From Pisaster brevispinus (lineage: Eukaryota > Echinodermata > Asteroidea > Forcipulatida > Asteriidae): a stretch of DNA of 64,000 nucleotides. Numbering within the stretch: position 1 is the first letter of the stretch; each line of letters begins with the position of its first letter. Below, piece by piece: positions 1-10,850 of this stretch. The translations under genes were made by a program, and so were the position numbers. A model generated the notes under the pieces. That model had not been told where the DNA came from and did no database searches. It worked only from the letters and a program-made list of their open reading frames with translations. The DNA lies in assembly GCA_023634235.1 (NCBI GenBank), contig JAMKCF010000001.1:7380758-7444757 (forward strand). The letters run 5' to 3'.

Positions 1-14
1 AGACTTTCATTCAT

Positions 15-1480
15 ATGTTCCTGGTCATCATTGTTGGCCTTGCTTACTCCCTCTCTTGTACAATAAGTTGTAGTACTATAGAAATGTGTACTGTACTACA
101 CACATCTAAGTGCAGTTTTTCATCAAAAACAAAATATGTTGGAAAAAGAATATCCTACTACCAGACTGCCGCATCCACATCTACCTTCCATGTTCAGCTT
201 GTAGAATGTTGGGATATATATCCAAATCCCGGTCCTGACATTCATCAACAACATCACGAATCGAACGCCGAGGACTGTCTACATAGGAAGAAATCTGTTA
301 CATTAAACAGGATTCGGTATGATGTGGACACGTTACGGAGCCTTAACCGCCAGCATTTTCGAGTAACACCAACTGTGTGGACAACCCTCTACACTCTTAA
401 AATTGGCAAGCATCGTACAAGGCGAAGTCGGAAGGGGGGAAGATGCCGCCGTTGTCTACAAGCACAGTCTACCTTAGCCTCTGAATCAAGCAAAGAACAA
501 GTAAGAGTTGCTCTCTGGAACGCCAGATTCTTAACAAACAAAGTACATATGTTATGTGACTTTGTAATTGGTGATAGCATTGATATCTTAGCCGTCACAG
601 AGACTTGGTGCTCTGGAGATGATCGTGATGACTTCACATTGGCACAACTTCTATCTACACTCAAGAACTATGCGTGGTACCACAATCCACGTGTGGGTCG
701 TGTGGGTGGAGGCGTCGGTGTTTGTATCAACAAATCTTTTCACGAACATTTGAATCTCCAGAATTTTCTTCATTTGAGCATATCAATCTACTACTGACTT
801 CTCGCCAGCAAACTCCGGTGCAACTGGTTGTTATATACCGCCCTCAAAAAACAAGCACAGCAGAGATAAACTGACCGGTTATTCCTCCAAAACTGTTCAA
901 CTTTCTTGGAGCAACTGATGTCAACTCCCCATCGGCTTCTGATAGTTGGAGATTTTAACTTTCATGTCAACTCTGAAACTGATCGCAGCGCTATTCAGTT
1001 TATGGACCTCATCACATTCCTCAACTTGAAGCAGCATGTGTCCTTTCCTACATATCGAGGTGGTCACACAATTAACCTCATTCTTTATCGTGACACTGAA
1101 AGTTTCGTCAGCGATGTCGTCTCAACCAGCCGATCACGTAGCTGTTAAGTGCTCCCTGCATGTGCGTAAGCCTGGACCTGTGAAAATCGCCATCAACATG
1201 CGGAAAATTTGTGACATCAGTCTTGAACACTTTCGCAATGACATTCTGCAATCTGAGTTATGTGTCTCTCCATCAAATGATATGAATACTCTTATTGATC
1301 AATACGCTCGTGTCCTTTCTGCTCTCCTCGATAAGCATGACGAGCTCCGTACAGCAAAGCAAGAACTCCTGGCACTGGAAATGAAGGCCTTTTCTCCAAG
1401 AGGTCTAGATATCGACCGTCGAGTTTTAGAAGTGCCTGTCATCAATACAACAATAAACTTTCTTTAGCCAAAAAGCGGCA
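15..1480 (+). pseudogene. LINE (CR1/L2-type) pol fragment: N-terminal region and APE endonuclease
   Basis: This is the 5' part of a non-LTR retrotransposon pol. The endonuclease nicks target DNA to prime reverse transcription. The conserved boxes are readable but spread over three frames: WNARFLTNK (about 517-543), DILAVTETW (580-606), a YRP box (834), VGDFNFHVN (941-967) and an ADH box (1131), where SDH is usual, so the first residue of that box has changed. The N-terminus starts with a hydrophobic stretch after the Met at 15, then a 2A-like motif (213-236), then a basic region. Frameshifts lie near 760, 880 and 1090. No RT of this element follows: the sequence switches near 1480-1495 to an unrelated DIRS pol. 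The family assignment (APE-type LINE) is strong; the clade is inferred. Confidence 0.85.
213..236 (+). other. 2A-like (StopGo) peptide motif in LINE N-terminus
   Basis: The reading frame encodes WDIYPNPGP just after a hydrophobic N-terminal region. The NPGP core and upstream D-I match the 2A consensus D-x-E-x-N-P-G-P, but the consensus E is Y and the next position is P. 2A-like peptides are known at the N-terminus of APE-type LINEs in sea urchins and other invertebrates, where they cause ribosomal skipping or act near signal sequences. Activity of this divergent copy is uncertain. Confidence 0.6.
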
Positions 1481-1494
1481 CCACAGAGATCAGC

Positions 1495-3062
1495 TGACAA
1501 CGAAATCGATGAACTTCTGCACAAGGGTGCAATACGACAGGTGAAATTTAGAAATATGTCAGTTCCTGTCCAATATTTTCTTAATACCCAAGAAGACGGG
1601 TGAATTAAGACCAGTTATTAATCTAAAGAATCTAAATAGATTTGTGTCACATGAGCATTTTAAGATAGAAAATACGAAACTTGTAAAAAAAACATCATTA
1701 AAGAGAACGATTTTCTCACATCGATTGACCTAAAAGTTACCTATTTCGCCATTCCCATTTATGATCAAGATCAACCTTATCTTTGTTTCTCCTGGGCAGA
1801 AAAATATTACTGCTTCACTTGTTAGCCGTTTGGTTTATCCTCGGCCCCACGAATTTTCACAAAAATTATGAAACCTGTTGTGGGAACGGCAAGAAGCAAA
1901 GGTTTTTCGCCTTGTCATATATTTGGATGATATTCTAATAATGTCTTCCTCCAAAGATGAGTCTTTAACAATACAAACTTTATGGTGAATCTTGTCCAGA
2001 ACCTGGGGTACATGATACATGTAAAAAAATCATGTTTAATCCCAAACACCAGTATAACTTACTTGGGTTTTATGCTTGACTCAAAATCAATGACAATACA
2101 TGTTCCACGAACCAAAGTGAACAAAATGAAATCTGCAGGCAAACTATTGCTTTCGAAAACGACGACCATCCGCCAATTCGCACAATTCATAGGGTTAATT
2201 ATTTTGACCTTTGATGCATTTCCCCAAGGAAAACTACATAACCGGAATTTGGAAGTGGCAAAAGTAGAATCGCTGCATACTTTGACAATTTTGAGGGAAA
2301 AATGTTAATTAACTCATCAATTACTGATGGAATTCAGTGGTGGTTATCTGTTCCCCATGATGATTTCAAAAGTCATATCAAATTACCACCCATTGATTGG
2401 GTTATCTCCACTGATGCGAGTAACTTTGGTTGCTCGACGTAAGTGGTCAGAAAACCACAATGCAACACACATCAACATTCTTGAACTAATAGCTGTACAA
2501 AACGCATTGAAAAGTTTGTGTACAAACTTCAAGAATGGACACATTCTTATCAAATCAGATACCAGCACGGCTGTGTCTTACATCTCAAAAATGGGAAAAA
2601 CCATCAGTTCCCTAAAACCATATTACTTACGTAACGGTGGACTATCTTTCACGAAAAGAGTCTAACAAAGAAATGAACCTCAACTCATGTATATTTGAAG
2701 ACATTTTAAAACTCACGTTCCATCCTGACATTGATCTCTTTGCATCCAATGCAAATCATAAATGGAGTCGTTATGTTTCATGGAAAAACGATCCATACGC
2801 ATAGGCCATTGACGCCTTTACAATTTCATGGTCACATATGACTCCTTATATTTTCCCTCCATTTTGTTTGCTCCCCAGAATTTTGGATAAAGTTTCCAGG
2901 GACAGCTCACCGAGGTGCATTTTAATCGCCCCCTTGTGGCCAACCAAAACGTGGTTCCCACAACTACTGGCAATGTGCACCGCAAGACCAATCCTCCTAC
3001 CACAAGGGGCCCTCAACCAACCTCAACAAATCCCGTCTCTCAGACTAGCCGCCTGGATCTCC
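1495..3062 (+). pseudogene. DIRS-type retrotransposon reverse transcriptase and RNase H
   Basis: This is the pol of a tyrosine-recombinase retrotransposon. RT blocks can be followed across frameshifts: EIDELLHKGAIRQ (about 1504), RPVINLKNLNRFV (about 1609-1648), a LPFGLSSAP-like box (about 1829), VIYLDDILI (about 1914, catalytic YLDD) and YLGFMLDSK (2061-2090). An RNase H region follows: WVISTDASNF (2399), NILELIAVQNAL (2473) and the DIRS hallmark DIDLFASNANH (2729). In-frame stops and shifts occur throughout, for example near 1690, 1830, 1980 and 2310. No gag is visible upstream because LINE sequence sits there. The tyrosine recombinase downstream confirms the class. Confidence 0.85.
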
Positions 3063-4040
3063 GGCGAAGATGGCAGTTGCAGGGACTATCGGATGACGCT
3101 TCCACACTTATCTCAAACTCTTGGCGACAAGGCACCGAGAAACAATATGAATCAGCCTGTAAATGTTGGGCCTAGCTGATGCAGTAGAAGGAAAGTTGAT
3201 CGCTTTACACCGGCTATACACGACATAGCTAACTTCTTAGCACACGAACATTCACTAGGAAAGTCCTACTCGACCTTAAATTTGTATAGGTCAGCCTTAT
3301 CATCGACTGTCCCCTCAAAAGGAAGGCACCAAGTGGGTCAACACCCCCTTATTGTTAGATTGCTTAGGGATATATTTAATTCTACTCCACCAAAACCAAA
3401 ATACTCATCAATGTGGAATGTATCCACTCTCCTCGATCATATTAAGAAATTACCAGAGAATAATGATCTTACCGTACTCAATCTGAGTGAAAAATTATTG
3501 GCCTTATTGGCACTTGTATCGGCCCAGAGAACTCAAACTCTCGCTGCATTAGATTTACATTACTTTATTTTTTTCTGACGAGAACTGCAGCATTACGGTA
3601 ATGGAACTATTCAAAACAAATTGCCCGAAGAAGGGAATTATAAACAACAAATTAGTTTTGCAAAGTTTCAGGGAAAACCCTGAATTATGTGTTCTTTAAG
3701 TTTTGAGAGAATATCTTTCTCGCACAGATAAGTTAAGTTAAAAAGCTCCTCAAGCGAAAGTAAACTTTTTATTTCCACACGAAAGCCACACAAAAAGGTG
3801 ACTACTGGAACTTTAGCAAGATGGATCAAAAATATACTAAAAGCTGCTGGAATAGAAATAGATATGTATACAGCTCATAGTTTTCCAAGTGCATCAACCT
3901 CGACAGCCTTAGCTCATGGTGTATCGCTACAGGACATTAATTATACTGCAGACTGGGCAAATGGCAGTACTTTTGTAAAGTTTTACAAGAAATCTTTAGA
4001 GCAACCAACCTTTGCTTCCTCTGTCCTACAATCTAGCTGA
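3063..4040 (+). pseudogene. DIRS tyrosine recombinase (broken)
   Basis: This is the C-terminal integrase of the same DIRS element, which would integrate the circular intermediate. The N-terminal core-binding part includes SNSWRQGTEKQY (3118-3153). The catalytic region has the first Arg in SAQRTQT (about 3522), then an AHSFPSASTS box (3874-3903) in place of the usual H-x-x-R, and the nucleophile Tyr in KFYKKS (3979-3996). The second catalytic Arg appears to be Pro, and stops lie near 3175, 3700 and 3740. The protein ends at a TGA at 4038. It cannot be active as read. Confidence 0.8.
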
Positions 4041-4394
4041 ACACAGTCTGGCAAACGCCTTATATTCAGTGTATAACCATGTAATATGTTTGCTTTATCG
4101 GCTCTACATTTGAAATTTGAGTAAGGCAGACGCCCTTTTTTTCAGCATAATCATTCTTTAATGTTGCTGTATGATTATTGTGTCCTCTGTGAGATGTTTG
4201 TTAACAAACAAGAGGAAAATTTATGTTATTATTAAAGATACCCTTAGCCTTATGGAAGGTCATCACGATGTGATCTTCACAATAAAAGTACTCCTAATCA
4301 TAAACACATATTGGTGTATATTGACCATCACTTATTTTGAGTGCTTTGAACAAGCCACCCCTCTGAAGACTTGTACGAAGTGTTTTGTAATAGA
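4041..4394. other. Non-coding tail of the DIRS element
   Basis: No recognisable coding sequence. Position suggests DIRS 3' sequence, but I could not identify the inverted terminal or circle-junction repeats that such elements carry. Confidence 0.4.
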
Positions 4395-4755
4395 ATTCTA
4401 AAATTATGTGAATAATATGAAATATAATTTGAATTCTATGAATATTAATGAAGTACAAGTCGAAGAGGGTCCCATCCGGTTTGGCACTACACAGGAAGGT
4501 TTCCTTTTGATTTTCCCACCCAAAGTTCGTTTAATATTTGTTCTCTTCCTTTGAAAAGATGACTGACTCCTTCCAACCGGGGCTTATATACCTCATCGGA
4601 CATAGTCTTATTACCATGACAATACTTTTCTTTAAAGTAATTGTGTGACCGCATGCCTGGCACATGGAAAGGAATGCAACCCCTCTTCGACTTGTACTTC
4701 ATTATTATTCATAGAATTCAAATTTAATTTCATATTATTCACATAATTTTAGAAT
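4395..4755. mobile_element. Foldback element with about 74-bp inverted arms
   Basis: The left arm (4395-4471) and right arm (4680-4755) are near-perfect reverse complements. The outer ends read ATTCTAAAATTATGTG and its complement; the inner arm ends read GTACAAGTCGAAGAGGG. The roughly 210-bp centre has no coding potential. The structure is that of a MITE or foldback element. I could not define a target duplication, so the superfamily is open. Confidence 0.75.
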
Positions 4756-4844
4756 GTTTCAATGCAAGCCAAGCCAGGAAAATTTTGTAACACCCTACCA
4801 TCTCTAATTAGTGCCTCAAATAAACAACCAAATTGCATACATCA

Positions 4845-5332
4845 CGTTTACACTGGATCCGGCAAGGGCGATCAAAGAAGGATCAGATCCTGCAAGGGCG
4901 ATCAAATTGATCGCTAACGCGTTTACACTCGAGTCTGATCGCGCATTGATCCCCCCTTGCCCAGCCTCGGTTCAACGGAAGATCCACACTGCTCGTGTGA
5001 CGGGTCAACTGAACAAGGTCATTGATTGTGCGCACACGCAGGCGTTTTTTTTTCTCAACTCGGCACCCTAGTCTGTTCGATTGATTAGACCGGAAGTCGG
5101 TGGGTCAAATTGCGGGGTCTGATCCTGCTTTGCGTTTACACTTTGTTTTTGATCCACCTTGCAGGATCAGATCCTCCTTTGATCCCGCAATAAAGGGGGA
5201 TCAACCCGCAATAAAGGGGGATCAAAAAGGAGGATCAGATCCTGATCGCTCTGACTAGCTGTTGATCGCCCTTTGATCGCCCTTGCAGGATCTGATCCTC
5301 CTTTGATCGCCCTTGCCGGATCAAGTGTAAAC
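4845..5332. mobile_element. Foldback MITE with GATC-rich inverted arms
   Basis: Ends are CGTTTACACTGGATCCGG on the left and the inverted CCGGATCAAGTGTAAACG on the right. Both arms contain repeats of GGATCAGATCCT and GGCGATCAAA. A further internal CGCGTTTACACT at about 4918 suggests an internal duplication of the terminus. No coding sequence. It lies 90 bp downstream of another foldback element. Confidence 0.7.
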
Positions 5333-6029
5333 GCGGCGTTAGCCTGGCAGATTTCTTAAACCCTGTTGACCACACAATACAGCCCTAAACTCCATGTAAG
5401 TATTATTGCAAGCATGACTAGCCACACAGTTTTTGTAACTCTTGCTCTGTGGTTTACATGCGGGCAGGAGTGTGTCCCTCCAACAAAGTGGAGACAGTTT
5501 GTCTGGCGGGGGGGGGGGGGGTGGGGGTGAACGGAGGCCTTCCACAAGTCAGCAAGACATGAAAAGCCAAGCCTGTTACAGAGAAAAGACAGCTGAACAG
5601 ATTGTGTCACTTATCAGAGGGTTAGATCTGGGTAGCTCTGTGTTTATGTGCACTGGTATACCAGATTTTGTGTACATTTGTATGCCAGGAAAACATTTCA
5701 CAGCCCATAAAAACAAATTACACAACTCTGGGAACTGACCACCCCCCCCCCTTATCTAAGATATGTGGAATGGTCCTGTCTAGGATCTCCTGGATGATTA
5801 AGTCCCTCGGGGCTTTGCAAGTAAAAAACAATAAACACAAAAACACTTAAAATCTGCCATCCAACACTGGAAGACCCACAAGGGTTTTACGGTGTCATTT
5901 CCAACTAAATTGGGGATGCCCATTCATTTGGTAATACTTATGAGGTTCGCCAAAATAACTACAATCAAATGTGTATAACATGTCCATTTTTTATGTCGTG
6001 TTCTCCCCTGTTTTCTAATGTTTATCTAG
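5333..6029. other. Unassigned spacer with homopolymer G and C tracts
   Basis: There is a G tract at about 5507-5520 and a C tract at about 5742-5751. Short open frames here show no recognisable domain. It may include the decayed 5' part of the pseudogene that begins about 6030, but I cannot align it. Confidence 0.4.
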
Positions 6030-8740
6030 GATGGCTGGATATCATGGTTTGCCTACCACAATGACAAACACCGATCTGTCATCCCACCTGCAGCAATCAA
6101 TGCAATACTGCCTATGTTTCTTGACAACGCACACTCAGTGGCAATTATACGACACTCCATGAACATCGTCAAGGCAGCAGTTCTGCATTTAAACCTAGGT
6201 CAGATTCCTGTCCTTGCTGCTGACCAACCACTGTATGCTCTTGCCAAGGAAGTATAGTGGACCTGGCCAGCCGCTCACGGAGAGAATCACTTCGTTATTA
6301 TGTTCGATGGTCTACACATAGAGATGGCCACAAGAAGTTTCGGGAGACTTGTTTGAAGATAAAGGCTTGACAAACGCCCTGGTACAGGCCGACATTGCAA
6401 GTTCCGGAGCAGCGAATTCCTTCATACTTGCCAGCCATGTCACCTAGACCTGCCATGCACACAATGTCACAGCTATAAGCCTTTATACACTTCTCCAACA
6501 AGCTTAAGTTGAAAACTGCACATCCAAGGATACTGATGCCATTCAACCAGATAGTCTGCCTTTTGAGGAGTGGTGCGTACGGCAAGCAAAGGCCAGTGTC
6601 CACTTTGACTACTGGTTTAAGACCATGTCATTGGAGCTTCTCCTGCTGCTGTACATCAGAGCACTTCGTGAATGTTACTTCCAGCTGTACATGGAATCCC
6701 TGACGCAGATCGTGCCCTAGATGTTTGCCCTAGATCACACGCACTACTCCAGATTGCTTTCCGTTGACATCCAAGACATGACGACTCGCTGAAAAACACC
6801 CATATTGTCCTAGCAATGTCTGGAAATTCTGTGGTGCACAAAACCAGCAACAAATTCTCTGCCATGGCACTTGATTAGTGCCATGAACAGAACAATGCAA
6901 CTCGTGAAAGGTTCTGGTCGGGCTAATTGACTGACTGGCAATCCAGGAGCACTCCGACGCAGGATGGTAGCAGGGCCAGAAATTGGCAGGATCACTACAG
7001 AGTTTCAGGAACAAGCCATAAAGCAAAACAACGGTGCTGGTGACACTGGGAACCATCACCATAACCAGCAACATGGAGTGCAAGCAGCATTCCTGAGGGT
7101 TATGGCACTTGTGACAGTGATGGAAGAGATGGGAAACCCATTTCTAGAACACAGCCAAGACCTACTAGTCATTGACACAAGCAACATCATGGACACCCTA
7201 ACGGCTGAATCGGTGAGGAGGATCGAGGCCCTTGGTGAGGAGCAGTACACAAAGTTTGTCACAGAAAGGCTAAAGTAGTGTACAACACCTGTCACACAAA
7301 CACTTCCAAACAACAACTTGCCACTGTTCAGTAGGCCACAGGTCAAGTATATGTCAAAACAGAAGGCACAGCTCACAGCACTTAATGACTGTGGTCTATT
7401 TTCGACGCAGTACATCTCCTGTAAGACACGAGACGGAGATATGGATAACTTCTTCCATGAAAACCAGGCAGCCCCGCCTGATCTGTCGAAAGGAGGACAA
7501 ATGCAAAATGGGGTCAAAGCAGATCTACTTCTCTGCCTGGAATCAGATCTGCTCGAAAACAATAGTGCGGCTGTGGCTGATGCAACAATTCTTAATGGTG
7601 CAGCTGTGGTTCAAATGCTAAATCCTGGAGTGTCAAGAACGATTCAAAAGTACAGAGAAAGAGTGTTTGCACCATTAATCTCTGCTCAGCTCGAGAAAAC
7701 CATCCGCAATGACCTTGTCTGGAATGTATACCTACCTGCCAGCTTGAAAGCCTCAACAAGACAGAAGAGGGGGAAGGGCACCAGAAAAAGTGTGGCTTCT
7801 TCTATTGTAATGCCAATAAACTGAAAGGACTTCCTTCGAGTCAATGAGAAAAAAACTGAACTATTTGCTTTCCTGTCACGCGAAGCTGTTCATCTTCAAT
7901 TACCACAGGGCAAGGAAATGTATGCAACAGATGGAAGTGGAGTACTCTGCTCTCCCGCTGAGTCATATTTGGCCGGTCTTGCCCCATGCTCGCAAGATGA
8001 GGCCGACACTCGTATACTGATGTGGTGGTACTGGCTGTGACGCCATTCAGCAAGACACCTCCTGATGAGTTGTGGGTTGCCTTTGGTGACGCGTCAAGCT
8101 TTTGGTATATAGCTGTCAATGGTTGCCACAATGAATCCAACACAGTGTTTGACTCTCCCAGTCTTTAATCCCTTTATTGCTTTCAACGGGTGTTACACTG
8201 TGTCTGCATTCGCTGAAAGGGGAAAGAAGACTGCTGGGAAAGTCCTTCCCAGAGGTAAATGATGCTTTCAGTGAACTCCTATGCATGCCGAGTGAGGTCA
8301 GTGAAGGATAAATGTTACTGCTAGAGCGATTTGTGGTGCTGATGTACGACCGAACCAGTGAGAGCATGGAAGTAAATGCAGGATAACAGCTCTTCACACA
8401 GAAGTCTAGAAGTTTGGAGAACATTCCTCCAGCCCAGGCAGCAATCAAGCAGCACATCAAGCGCACTTGCTAGCAGGCCAACTGTTGGAACCAGGCATTG
8501 TCCAAGGATCCAGAGATGCCAGAGACATCTGACTGAGGCTGGACAAAGGAAACAACTCGGTGGCAGCCTTTTTGGACCGCTCTCCCTGAAGTCTCCCTCA
8601 AACTTGGAAAGTCTTCTCTGCATCTCCTGCTTTCAGTTGCATCTATCTGCAGCGACACTTCCACATGCCAGTGCATTAAGGTCACACTTGTTTGTGCCTT
8701 TGTAATGCCGGTGAGTCTTCCAATCGGTCTCTCTTGATGA
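6030..8740 (+). pseudogene. Degenerate copy of an unnamed multicopy invertebrate gene family
   Basis: A long intronless protein can be followed through several frames. It starts with WFAYHNDKH and INAILPMFLDNAHSV (from about 6045), continues with the region around MFALDHTHYSR (6720-6752), then HEQNN and a GLTGNPGALRR box near 6880-6960. Two intact stretches follow (6964-7278 and 7318-7824), including LLVIDTSNIMDTL, then YATDGSGVLCSPAES (about 7918-7962), EADTRI (about 8002) and a Cys-rich tail near 8630-8705. Stops interrupt it, for example TAG at 6255. I recognise the pattern from many near-identical uncharacterised proteins in cnidarian and amphioxus-like genomes. Its function is unknown to me, and copy number suggests mobile or amplified origin. 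Absence of introns fits a retrocopy or a single-exon family. Confidence 0.65.
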
Positions 8741-9739
8741 CAGCTATCCATGGGGTTTGTCTCAAGAGAGAGAGTCAGTAATCATGGACCCTTGTAACAC
8801 AAGGACATGAACGTCTTGAAGCTCATGGTTGGCGATGGTGTTAAAATACAGTATTAGTTCTCTATCATTATATAACTTTTCATTTAAAACACTGTCTGCA
8901 TGTTCATAGAGCTGTAAACAAAGGTAGCTAGATCACACTCAATACACAGCCATGTTTGTGCTTTTTCAAATTAAAACCTCTTGTAAAAACAAATTACTTA
9001 TGAATGTTTTACTACATGTCTCAAACATTAAAGGATTAACCAGTTCGCTTTGTAGGATGCAATAAGGCACAAATCTCTTATACAATATTTATTTACTACC
9101 ATTTAACTTTCTGTATATGCTTGTTGATAATAATGCCAACATACCACGTGTGGTGAGGCACCTTTGTTGGTAGCATGCACACAGGCACTTGTTACACAGA
9201 GTCCCTCTGGTCATGATTTGGTGGTGCTGGTCAAAACGCACTGCAACCAATTACACGTTAACCTTTAGATGGATTTGTGCAAATGGCTTTGTCAAAGACC
9301 TGTTCCTTTCACGTACCTGTCAAAATTTTATAGAGATAAATTTAAGAACTCCTGCATTCATGCGGCCTTTTATCTCACAGGATGCCGTCTGTTGGACCAG
9401 GTGTAGATCAATGATTGACCCTTACATTTGGTGGCTTTACAATAGTCTTACTGTGCTTAAGAAACACAGATGTAGATTTACAAATGGGTTATTTTTAAAT
9501 GGGTGTCCAAACGCAACTCTGTTTAATTGTCCTTTTTGTTTTAACACTCAATTTATTCAACACTTAAGTAAAACGTACATCATTATTTTGTCTCATTAAT
9601 TCTTTTCAGTAATTTTTTTCTGAAATCATCATGACACAAAGTTGATTCAATTATATTGTAATGCAATGATTTTCCTTTAACAAGGAGGTAATTGATAAAA
9701 AACACCAAGAACAATCACATCACCAAATGCACATTGAAT
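8741..9739. other. Unassigned intergenic DNA
   Basis: AT-rich sequence. A 136-codon open frame at 9189-9599 has no recognisable domain and reads like chance. No repeat structure noticed. Confidence 0.4.
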
Positions 9740-10070
9740 TCTTGATTGCTTAATCATGTTCTTTGTCAAAACATGGTATTTTCCATACCTCGCCCTACAC
9801 TAAAAATCACCTTGAACGTTCTGCCGCTATAATCCTGATTTTTTTGTCAAATAATTGTATACCCAGTACCTATCTCTCTACTTAAAACAACCTTGAGCCC
9901 TTATTCGCTCTGCGGGTGCCAGCATAATCACTTTCTTTGTCAAATCAATGTATCTCCCATACCTCTGCCTGTATATAAATCACCTTGAGCTTTCTGTCGC
10001 TCAGCAGGCGTCAGCAAAATCATGATCTTAGTCAAAATATTGTATCTCCAATACCTCTTCCTGTACACTT
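9740..10070. repeat. Degenerate tandem repeat, 80-92 bp units
   Basis: About four diverged units share CACCTTGAGC, a CGCTCTGCGGG-like block, ATCATGATCTTTGTCAAA and CCATACCTCTGCCTGTA. The CACCTTGA-like anchors lie at about 9809, 9889 and 9981, giving the period. Confidence 0.65.
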
Positions 10071-10217
10071 TTTGCTATTCATGGGTCTTGTGATGTGTTT
10101 GGAGCCCTTTCTCTTCATTCCTGTCGTGGTCAGGTTTCGCGTGCCATATCCTCTGCCATATCTGAAATGTACTTTATTGTGCATCGGTTTGTTATGTATT
10201 ATTTCCTTGGTATTTAA

Positions 10218-10685
10218 CCCTAGATGAAGCCATCAGGCACTTTTTAGGTGTCCGTTTTTAATTAAAAAGTAATTACTCCGCCATTTTATTTTATTTGTAT
10301 TTAAAAAAATTAAGGTTCCTCAACTACACCTAGCCAAATAGCATGCCAATTGTCTTGTTACCATCGGGGTTGATTTCACACCCAAAAAAATCCACCAACG
10401 ACCAGCTCTCCCGGTATTCCCTTGAGAAATGTAAGAAATGTAAGAAATTATGATGTTTTTGCTGACTCATCAAACACGAGGGTTTCATTCAAACAAATGG
10501 CTTAGAGACACATGAAACTTGAACTTATTTTATTTAGTCACAAGGGTCTATATCCAATAGTTTGGGCGATTTAAACATGATTGTGTTCTCAAAAAACGCG
10601 TATTACACGCAAAATATAAAACGGACACTTGTAAAGTACCTGATGGCATAAGTGTGTGATTTTTGTTTGATGGTGTCACGCAGGG
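10218..10685. mobile_element. piggyBac-type MITE, copy 1 (TTAA-flanked, 468 bp)
   Basis: The element is bounded by TTAA at 10214-10217 and 10686-10689. The left end reads CCCTAGATGAAGCCATCAGG and the right end is CATCAGG-containing sequence in inverse, ending GTGTCACGCAGGG. Both ends carry a subterminal GTGTCCGTTTT in inverted orientation. CCC termini and TTAA duplications are the piggyBac hallmark. No coding sequence, so it is non-autonomous. Homologous copies lie at 31052-31534 and, more diverged, 47833-48359. Confidence 0.85.
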
Positions 10686-10689
10686 TTAA

Positions 10690-10850
10690 AAAAAATAATA
10701 ATATTTTTTATTTTTATTTTTACTTTATTTTATTCTTTTAATATTATTTTTTAAAAAGTATTTAAATTTATTTAAAAAAAAAATAAAATTTATTTTATAA
10801 TTAAACTTAATAAATTATTGTTTAATTTTTTTTATTTATCATTATTTTTT
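10690..10850. repeat. AT-rich low-complexity tract
   Basis: Almost entirely A and T, made of runs of TTTTA and ATTTAA, beginning directly at the right flank of the TTAA MITE. Confidence 0.9.

Noticed and set aside
5339..5610. Pro-rich minus-strand open frames across the G tract
   Set aside because: They result from translating a homopolymer and carry no domain.
9189..9599. Possible small gene of 136 codons
   Set aside because: No recognisable motif, no splice or promoter context, composition like the surrounding intergenic DNA.
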